Both the position numbers and the translations under genes were made by a program. The notes beneath the pieces were generated by a model. The model did no database searches. It was not told the DNA's origin and worked only from the letters and a program-made list of their open reading frames with translations. Shown here piece after piece: positions 56,440 to 64,000 of a stretch of DNA of 64,000 bases. The DNA comes from Mermis nigrescens (taxonomy: Eukaryota > Nematoda > Enoplea > Mermithida > Mermithidae). The stretch lies in NCBI GenBank assembly GCA_036768485.1, contig JAVLUZ010000142.1:2789848-2853847 (forward strand). Direction: 5' to 3'. How positions within the stretch are numbered: position 1 is the first letter of the stretch; each line of letters opens with the position of its first letter.

Positions 56440-57790
56440 TACAATGATGACATTTCTAATGAAAATCCGGTGCGAAACAGCGTGATTCACTAAAGAAGCT
56501 ATGATAAAGTACGCTTTAAAAGCTCAGAATCCTGTTGCAATCATGCAAAGACAACTTTGTAGTATTTAGAGTCCGCGCCTAAAGCTACATAGACAATTTT
56601 AATCAAATACGTAGCGCCAAAAATTAAAAGAATATATGATGGAAAATGCTTTAAAAGTTTAGAATCCTGCATACTGCGTCATTGCGGCAGCAATTTCATA
56701 AAGCTGTGCTTAAAAAGCTCAGAATACTATTGCACTAATGTAAACACTATGTACTTTGTAGCATTTAGAATGCGCACCTAAAGCATATAGACAATTTTAA
56801 TAATAAAATACGGCGCGAAGCACCGAAAATTTTAAGGAATATTTAATGAAATGTACTTAGAAAGCTTATAATCCTGCATATTATGCCACTGCAACAATAA
56901 TTTCATAAAGCTAAAAATTCAGCATCCTATGCATGCACTAAGGCAAAGACAATTCCGCAGCGTTTATAATGCAGGCCTGTAGCAAAATAAACACTTTTAA
57001 TAAAATGCGGCCGAAGCGCCGAAAATGTTTGAGAATTTTGGCGGAAATATGCCTTAAAACCTCGGAATCTTATCGAAGTGCCTAAGTAAAGTAAGTGCGA
57101 AAGGTGAAAATTATTGGTCGTATTTCTAAACAAATGTTGCCTGCCAGGCAGGCGATCTCAAAAGTTATTAGCTAATTGTAGCAGATGATACGACACCTTC
57201 ACACAGTCAAATTAATGTCAGGATTATTAGGCATCAATAAAAGTGCAGAAAAATGTTGTTAAATTGTTAAATTTACATAAATTGTTCAATACGATTAGCT
57301 TCGAGCATAAAAAGAAAGTAAATCCGTAAATTAGAATGTTTAGCGTAACCGACTGCAGTGTGTTAATTATGTAATTAGATGGGGCAAATGTTGATTCAAG
57401 TCAGCATGATGTAACAATAATTTCGTAGTGCTTAGAGTGTGCGGCTATAATCAGATCGTCAGGTTTAATTGATTAGCGCCAAAATTTTTGAAGAATGTTT
57501 GATGAAATATGCGTCTAAATATTGCACTAATGCAACAGCAATTTTAAAAAGCCTAGTGCTTTGGAACGTTTAGAGACTTATAAGAAAAATCCGGCGCGAT
57601 GCACCGAGATTTTTAAAGCAGTCTGATGAAATATGTATAAAAAGCTCTTGCACTTATGCAAAGGCACCTTCGTAGAGTTTAGAGTGCGCGCCTAAGGCTA
57701 TATAAGAAATTTTAGGAAAATACGGCGCAAAGCGCCGAAAATTTCAAAGGATTGAGGAAGTGTGCTTAAAAAGGCTAAAAATCTTGTACA
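56440..57790. repeat. Tandem array with GGCGCGAAGCGCC hairpins
   Basis: Degenerate units of about 200 bp containing CTTAAAAAGCTCAGAATCCT, CACTAATGCAA, GTAGC(A/G)TTTAGA and a hairpin followed by GAAAATTTT (56811, 57008, 57592, 57724 and weaker ones). Confidence 0.65.
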
Positions 57791-59235
57791 TATATTGTGC
57801 TACTAACGTTTGATTCCCTTTTTGTCGGTCTAGAAGTCATATTTTTGCTCAGAGAATATGTATTGACGAATTCAAGAGCAGAAACAGCCTTTTAAGCCTA
57901 GTTTTCATCGAATTCAAAGCCTATATTTCTCAAAATTTTCGACATTCTGCGCCAAATGCTATAAATCCAGGGGATCGTCGGGCAGTAATTCACGCTTCTA
58001 CGGGTTGTTTTGCTTTCACGTTTGCCTACCTTACGAGCTAGAATTGACTCTATGGTATATGAAGCATAAATGACTTTGAAAGTTGTGCTGCAAAAATTTT
58101 GGCCATTAATCGATAAGTTGTAATTTTTAGATCATTACTAAATGCTAAATTTTGGTATATTTGTTAAGGATATTTGAGCATAATGGTGAATCGTAAAGAC
58201 GATTCTAGTTCAATAACGTGGTGAAGGTGATTTAGCTTTGCTTGTGAATATATTGAGAACGGCTTAACAGATTCGAATGAAACTTCGTTTTTCAAGAAGT
58301 GCGTTAAAAACTGAGATGGGTTCATTCACTTGTGCTTAATATAAAGTAAACCAACTTTTTTAATCCTGCTACAAGTTTGGCCAAGTCTTTACTTTGCTTG
58401 CAACTCGTACTTTATTTGAAAAGCTCATTAAGAACTAGGAAGCTAGCAGTCTAGCAGACGAAATGAATTTTCCAACGAAAAAATGTGGCAAAAGCGATGT
58501 TAAATAAAATTAGACAACATTAAACGTCGAAAAAACGCTATTTCGCACATGAAGGGCTAATTTTTGGGCCTGCTTTACCTATTTGTACCTAAATATATAT
58601 ATATGTACATAGGTGCGTACCTATGTACTTTATTTAATTTTAATTTGAAATGTAAATATTAAAAACGGAATTTCGTCCTGCAAATCAAATTCTCTGAAGG
58701 ATCGGTATCCGAGCAATCGCACTATCGGATTAAGCTAAAGATAGTTGATACTGTAACAAAGCCGATACATTCAACAGCTAAGATTCTTATTTTACGTTCA
58801 TATATTTTTGTTTAAGCTAGGTACTTACTAGGTTATACCGCCCATTTTCTATACTCGTAATTCCGCCAACTATTTGTTGCTTAAATACTGCCCGCACTCT
58901 ACTAAAAAGCTCAGTCCAAGAGATTTCCACTAGCTTAGTATCGATGATGGTCAGTATAAGCTTACGATGTGGCATACGTGCGATTACAGTAGAACACTGT
59001 AAAAAAATCGTTGTACATGCACAATAAACTTGTGTCCAATCTACAAATCTGTTCCATGGACACAAAAATATTGTGCAGTGTTGCCAGGTCCCAAAATTCA
59101 GATTCTTCTGCACAGAGGTAAAATTGAAGAAAAATTCTCCTGAAATTCTCCTGAAAATATTTTGATTCTCCTGAAAATTCTCCTGGCTCATATTTTGCAG
59201 GAGAGGTTGTACAGCAGATCTACAATTGTATGTAC
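57791..59235. other. Non-coding stretch before the LINE
   Basis: No gene supported. A GTACATAGGTGCGTACCTATGTAC palindromic run sits near 58605-58628 and four ATTCTCCTGAAA-type short repeats at 59132-59190. Confidence 0.5.
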
Positions 59236-60754
59236 ACATGCAAATCAAGCATGCTCAGGCCAATTTACCTTGGTTCACCCAACTATTTTATTCTGATCTC
59301 TTGCCTGTTAATCCTAAGGACACTCAAGGCCAAATAATGAACATTAATTCGCTCACAAAAAGCTCATGGAGCATATCTGCATTATACATCATAAATTTTA
59401 TGGACATAAAATTTGCCTTTATTGAACAGTGTCGAGGACATAAATCAGGTAAAATCTCTGATTGACTCTTATGCTGATGGTCACGATCTAGTGTCGTCCG
59501 ATGTTACTCGCGTCTTTCGTGATGGTCCCATTCACGAAAATCGCATTCAATTTGTCAAAGTTTGCCTGACTTCGGCTCAGGCAAGGCATCGCTTTATCTC
59601 ACTGATTAATAAGACAGTCCGTGTCCAATCCAAAGGCCCACTTTCGCATCTATGTTGTCGTCCTGACCTATCCTTTCTACAACGAAAACGGCAAACGCGA
59701 ACTGGTTTATGAGCTGAATGATCGCAAATCTCGAGGTGAACAAGGATTATACATCGATTTTCGTGCTGATTGCGTTAAATGTAAACCTAATGTAAATACT
59801 AATAGCCCGCGACTTGCTCATTAGGTATCCGCGCCCCAAGACTATTTAAAATTTCAATGTTTTTATGCTAATGCTCGAAGTCTTTTGAACAAACTTAGCA
59901 ACTTACATTTTTTGCTGAATGAAGAAACTTTTGATGCTCTATTTTTTCTGAAACATGGTTTCATATTGATATTTCCGATGGATTATTGTGCCCTGGTAAA
60001 AATTATCGCATTTTCCACTGTGATCGAAACTGTAAACGTGGTGGGGGTGTAGCTTTATTTCTTAAAACTTCTTTTAATGCTATTCAAATAAATCCTCCAC
60101 CCGCTTTTAAAGCTCCCAAAATTCTAATAACTGATATTTTTGATTCTAATAGAAAGATCAGATTTATTTTGGTTTACCGACCCCTGATTTTGATCTAGCT
60201 TATGCTGAAATTTTATGTAGATGTATTGAATGAGCTTGTTCTGTTCCTTTCCCTTTTGTAGTCTTAGGAGATTTTAATTTGCCAAAAATCAATTGGTGGA
60301 TAAGTTCGGTTCCTACTGATAATCTAAATACCCTATTTTTTGACACATTTTTGGGCACTGGTTTGCATCAATTAATAACATAAAATACTCATGAAAAAAT
60401 ATGCTAGATCTTCTCTTTCATCTGATCAAATTTCTAACGTAAAAGTTGATATTCCTTTTTCTAATAGTGATCATAATTCAATTATATTTGATTGTCTTTT
60501 GATGCCAGTCTGTAATCCTAGATCATCTTTTTTTAACTTTCGTAAAGCTGATTTTGATGCATTAGGTCTAGCACTGTCTCAGATTTCTTGGCCTGATCTT
60601 TTTGATACCTGTTCTAATGTAAATGATATGTATAATTTGTTTGTTGGAGTGCTTCACTCTTTAATTTATGCATTTGTCCCATTAACTCACCCCAAGCCCA
60701 TGAAACGTAAATATCCCAAACTAATTAAAAGAATGTTAGTAGTTAAGCGTGTCT
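59236..60754 (+). pseudogene. CR1/L2-type LINE fragment: ORF1 end and AP-endonuclease
   Basis: Such LINEs nick DNA with an apurinic endonuclease and reverse-transcribe from the nick. Visible in the first part: SSDVTRVFRDGPI, RPDLSFLQRKR and, one frame over, RELVYELNDRKSRGEQGLY, a typical ORF1 C-terminal block, ending in RADCVKCKP. In the second: NARSLLNKLSNLHFL, a frame change, PGKNYRIFHCDRNCKRGGGV, VVLGDFNLPKINWW and NSDHNSIIFDCLL, the conserved endonuclease landmarks (GDFN and SDH catalytic boxes). Several frameshifts and an in-frame stop near 60380 break it. No reverse transcriptase follows; the copy stops where a stem-loop element starts at 60755. Confidence 0.82.
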
Positions 60755-60861
60755 CCCTAGATCGCAACACAAAGTATAGCCCGTGCTTAAGCATAGGCTG
60801 TGTTGAAGCATAGTCCTGTGTTGAAGCATAGGCTACATATGTTTTGTGTTGCGATCTAGGG
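60755..60861. mobile_element. Short stem-loop element
   Basis: Inverted ends CCCTAGATCGCAACACAAA, with AAGCATAG(G/T)C repeated inside (three times). No convincing target-site duplication. Confidence 0.6.
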
Positions 60862-61079
60862 GATAACGTCACACTATAGTTAACAACCTCAACTATGGGG
60901 TATACTGGAGACTATTTTAAATTTGCGGATCAAGTCAACCAGGTATACTTTACACTACAGCAAGAGCAATTTTTTAATGCAGGGGGATATACGAAAAATG
61001 GGGGAATCTATCAGAATTTTATTCTTTAGGGGATAACTATGAACACCGCTTACCATACTAAATCCTTACAATATTCTAA

Positions 61080-61510
61080 CTCGGGTATCACTTGAACACT
61101 TTACACTTTACACTCGAGTAGTTTACACCAAATCATAAAACCGCTATAAATCATGAACCAATGGCCGGATTGAGCTGAAATGTTCAGAATGTAAAGACTA
61201 CATGCTAAAAATAATGTATACGGAAAATCGTGCACCGGCTTACTGTAGCTATGTTATAACACGTATTTTTTGAACCAATGGCCGGATTGAGCTTAAATTT
61301 GAGAAACAGCATATACGCGAGACACAAATTCTTTGTACCTTGTCTTACTGTAGGTATACTGTAGCTTTCTGGATTTTCTATATCTCACAAACTAACAGTC
61401 AAATAAAGCTGAAATTCAATAAATTAGATGTATATGAGTCAAAAATAACGTACGCAAAATATAGTGCATGGGGTTACTGTAGGTATGCTACAACACGTAT
61501 CTTTTAATTC
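61080..61510 (+). repeat. Tandem units related to the foldback arms
   Basis: Two to three degenerate units with GAACCAATGGCCGGATTGAG, AAAT near TTCAG, and CTTACTGTAG(G/C)TATG, the same landmark order as units at 24830-26150. The GC minisatellite is absent. Confidence 0.6.
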
Positions 61511-61789
61511 GCCGAGCTGGAAATTTGAGAGATTTAACAAATACGATAGAACAGTGCACCAGAACTTCTATAAGCAACATTTAGTAACCCATAGTGTGGA
61601 AAAGGTGGTTGTGAAAAAGGTTACAAAGGGTCCACAGTCTCGCACAGATCTCCCCCAACCCAAAGCTAGAGGATCACTCTGTAGACTGCAGATCTTTTGT
61701 ATGAACACACTGAAAACGTGCATAATACTTAATAAGATTATGAGACAATAAAACATGAAGATACGGGTTTAACGAAAAAAATCAGATAT

Positions 61790-62110
61790 ATTTTGTAAGA
61801 TTTGGAAATTATTTTGTAAAATTTGGAAACTTTTTTGTAAAATTTGGAAATTATTTTGTAAAATTTGGAAACTTTTTTGTAAAATTTGGAAACTTTTTTG
61901 TAAAAAATGGAAATTATTTTGTAAAATTTGGAAACTTTTTTTATATGGTTAAGTATAGGTGTTTTGTAAAATTTGGAAACTTTTTTGTAAAATTTGGAAA
62001 TTATTTTGTAGAATTTGGAAACTTTTTTGTAAAATTTGGAAACTTTTTTGTAGAATTTGGAAATTATTTTGTAAAATTTGGAAATTATTTTGTAAAGATT
62101 GGAAATTCCA
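61790..62110. repeat. 21-bp satellite array
   Basis: About fifteen units of TTTTGTAAAATTTGGAAA plus ATT or CTT, with one break near 61940-61960. Because 21 is a multiple of three, frames through it encode a seven-residue repeat (FCKIWKL); no sign of a real gene. Confidence 0.9.
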
Positions 62111-62320
62111 AAAAAACAAAAGTATTTACAGTTTGACTACCGTGGAAACCCATGAGTCAAATTTTGATGGGTACCCCCTCCAGTGGACCAGATATTCGGT
62201 CTTATTATTCCTCCTACGCGTATTTAGAATTTTATCAACAATCAAAACCTACGTTTTTCTACATCACACTTATATAACCGTGTTTTAACCCCCTTACTAC
62301 TTTTTTCTCATTGGCCAAGA

Positions 62321-62770
62321 CTATACATGAGACACAATGCCTTGATTTTTCCTTTCCAATATTTCAGCTTTGATGAAACGAATAACATACAGAAGAGTGA
62401 ATGTAATCAGCAGTGCAATACAACCCGCTATTTCATTTGTAATAATACCTAAATCACTTCTTTCTTCACATTTCATAATATTTTCTATACAACGACCCTC
62501 AATTTTGATGCCTTTAAAGTTTTCATCAATTTTCAAACAGTTAGTACAATAAGGCAAAAACTTTATTGATCCTAATTTGGGGTACTTTTCAGTCAGCTCT
62601 TTCCAGTCAGAAACCTGGAGATTGCAGCTATCTCTAAGAATAACTGATTCAACACTCTGTGATAAATATCCATAATTATTAATTTTGTCACAAACTGTGT
62701 AATTTCCATCGAAAGTACAATTTTCCCCATACACAGTATGTAAGACTGTCAAAAATAATAGAAGAATCAT
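62321..62770 (-). CDS. Small secreted/membrane protein next to a Maverick-type gene
   Basis: 149 residues, ATG to stop, unbroken. The N terminus MILLLFLTVLHTVYG is a signal peptide. The ectodomain of about 85 residues has six to eight cysteines (SCNLQ, YCTNC, GRCIE, KCEER) and a SVESVILRDSC...LGSIKFL pattern reminiscent of a single leucine-rich repeat pair. A hydrophobic helix (about 110-133, IAGCIALLITFTLLYVI) is followed by a short basic tail, so a type I membrane topology is likely. It begins 32 bp after the stop of the gene at 62803-63578 on the same strand, a spacing typical of compact virus-like elements. I do not recognise the family; function unknown. It could be a cargo or envelope-associated gene of a Maverick/Polinton relic, or a small host gene. 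Confidence 0.6.
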   Translation of the reverse strand: MILLLFLTVLHTVYGENCTFDGNYTVCDKINNYGYLSQSVESVILRDSCNLQVSDWKELTEKYPKLGSIKFLPYCTNCLKIDENFKGIKIEGRCIENIMKCEERSDLGIITNEIAGCIALLITFTLLYVIRFIKAEILERKNQGIVSHV

Positions 62771-62802
62771 TATTGTTTTATTTTTTCTTTGAACATCAGT
62801 AT

Positions 62803-63578
62803 TTATAATTTTCTAAAATGCAGTTTGATTATAGTTTTTCCAAATTCAAATGGGACTAGCTGGTCTTGATCCGTTTTTACACTGATATCAATAGTGTTAA
62901 AAGATTTCTTCAAAACGGGTATATAATGTGGACTTATATATGAATGATTTATTATATCCAAATATTTTCCCTCAATATTTACAACTTGTAGCAGCTGTGC
63001 AAATACATTACCGACTATTTGCGGTTCTACAATGTCACAGTAAATGTAAAAATTATGCATTCCACCTAACATGTCTGGAGAATGATCAGCTACTGTAATT
63101 TTCTCTGCATCTTCAATATTATAGTCTATATTATTGAACTGACTTTCAGAGAAGCCTAACATGTATAATAAATGTGGACTTAATTTTACACTTCGTATGT
63201 ATTTTGTATTGACCACCATATGACAATACTTTCTTATTTCACTGTATTGAAATTTCAAATGAGATACATAATCACTTTTTTCATTAGAACCAGCCATTGC
63301 AATTGCTTTATTAAGTATTTTTAATAACTCATCAATTGTTTGATATCTACTAGGAGGAATAATCATTTTTGACCTAACTTTGTTCTTCAAATCAAAAAAT
63401 TGCAAAAAGTTTTGTTCTTTTGCAACATTATGCCAAGTTTTGCATAAATTACTTCTGCTAGACCAATTTCCCACTCGCCTGTTAAATTTATTTGACGAGG
63501 TAGTTTAGTCACAAAACTAGATGCTGTATTAAGTGGATCCGAATTGCTCGGTAATATAATATAAAATTGTTTTGCCAT
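62803..63578 (-). pseudogene. Maverick/Polinton-associated structural-like protein (F54H12.2-like), frameshifted
   Basis: About 258 residues across two overlapping frames. The opening MAKQFYIILPSNSDPLNT, the FVTKLPRQINL block and GEWEIGLAEVIY match the pattern of a protein family (named after nematode F54H12.2) that I recall from virus-like Maverick/Polinton elements, where it neighbours capsid genes. The frame shifts inside a TTTT run (63438-63441, + strand), where one base appears to be missing; downstream the other frame continues the family pattern (KTWHNV, then YSEIRKYCHMVV and a LLYMLGFSESQF segment) to the stop at 62803. No polymerase, integrase or major capsid gene is in the window. 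Either a decayed relic or a single-base error; assignment rests on recalled motif resemblance. Confidence 0.5.
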
Positions 63579-63938
63579 TTTTCAATTCTTGATTATTACA
63601 ATACGTTCTATTATTTATAAATTTTTGAAATTTTCATAAATTTCTGTGTGATACATAGACAGTACAATGTTCTTGAATGATATGCCTTTGGCGCGCCATA
63701 CTAAAAAATATATACACATATGGCCACAGCTATAGTCTGTTTCTTTTATTCGAGAGCTTTTTAGTCAATTGTTTTAAGGGCTACAGTAAGTTAAACAAGA
63801 CGAATTACTGTACTCCAGCAGATCAGCTCAGTGAGGGCGAGTGGTTAGAATTCTTCCATTTTTAATGCACTAATACGCCCAAATAAATTTGATTTAGGCA
63901 TTCAATCAGTGCTGTGACATACTACAGTAAGTGCGCTA
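63579..63938. other. Non-coding stretch, no recognised feature
   Basis: TATAGTCTGTTTC at 63731 could be one end of the TA-type MITE family; nothing else is seen. Confidence 0.4.
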
Positions 63939-64000
63939 AACGAAAAGCTATCGGCTGGAATCGAACCCGGGTTGATTCGACTACAAGCAAGAGGTTTTAC
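63939..64000 (-). repeat. Partial tRNA-like sequence cut by the window edge
   Basis: On the - strand GGGTTCGATTCCAGCC is a B-box/T-loop and CCTCTTGCTTGTAG could be part of an anticodon arm. The T stem has mismatches and the 5' half lies outside the window, so it may be a tRNA-derived SINE rather than a tRNA. Confidence 0.4.

Noticed and set aside
58817..59248. 143-codon frame on the - strand
   Set aside because: No recognisable domain and partly antisense to the LINE; treated as chance.
61959..62288. Frame encoding a repeated FCKIWKL heptad
   Set aside because: Product of the 21-bp satellite; no start context or codon signature.

Overview
This is eukaryotic DNA, AT-rich and crowded with transposable elements. 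Everything about it suggests an invertebrate animal: a split host gene of the LBP/BPI lipid-binding family, a Penelope-like retroelement with a GIY-YIG endonuclease, a CR1/L2-type LINE fragment, Merlin and hAT-type DNA transposons, a Maverick/Polinton-type gene pair and a very large foldback element. I cannot name the species. LBP/BPI proteins are known from nematodes, molluscs, annelids and vertebrates but are absent from most insects.

The organising feature is one host gene on the + strand, about 13.1 to 55.6 kb. Six exons (13097-13446, 19552-19829, 39061-39285, 44803-45026, 48846-49141, 55285-55639) join with matching phases (2, 1, 1, 0, 2) into a 1728-nt reading frame, predicted to encode a 575-residue secreted LBP/BPI-like protein. 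It has a signal peptide, the family cysteine pair split between exons 2 and 3, and a family-like C terminus. Only about 4% of the gene is coding; the five introns (about 6.1, 19.2, 5.5, 3.8 and 6.1 kb) are filled with transposons.

Layout: 1-13 kb upstream DNA with a tRNA-like SINE head, several short hAT-like MITEs and a 1.9-kb non-autonomous hAT (9728-11649). Intron 1 (13.4-19.6 kb) has nested MITEs, copy 1 of a large internally repetitive family (called X here) and a 1.6-kb element with GGGGCCGGTTTC ends. Intron 2 (19.8-39.1 kb) has a second X copy and a tandem duplication of a 2.6-kb unit. A 6.6-kb foldback element (23822-30431) is inserted in the first unit and the second unit preserves the empty site; a Merlin element with a broken transposase follows. 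Intron 3 (39.3-44.8 kb) has simple repeats and a third X copy split by a hAT (41817-43172) and a MITE (43316-43723). Intron 4 (45.0-48.8 kb) has a 1.2-kb Merlin derivative with about 470-bp terminal repeats. Intron 5 (49.1-55.3 kb) has the Penelope-like element, itself split by a MITE. Downstream are a fourth X fragment, a hairpin-bearing tandem array, the LINE fragment, an array related to the foldback arms, a 21-bp satellite, and on the - strand a Maverick-type structural-like gene (frameshifted) next to a small membrane protein gene.

Many insertions are dated relative to one another by exact or near-exact 8-10 bp target-site duplications read directly from the sequence. All coordinates and alignments were made by eye; no database search was run.
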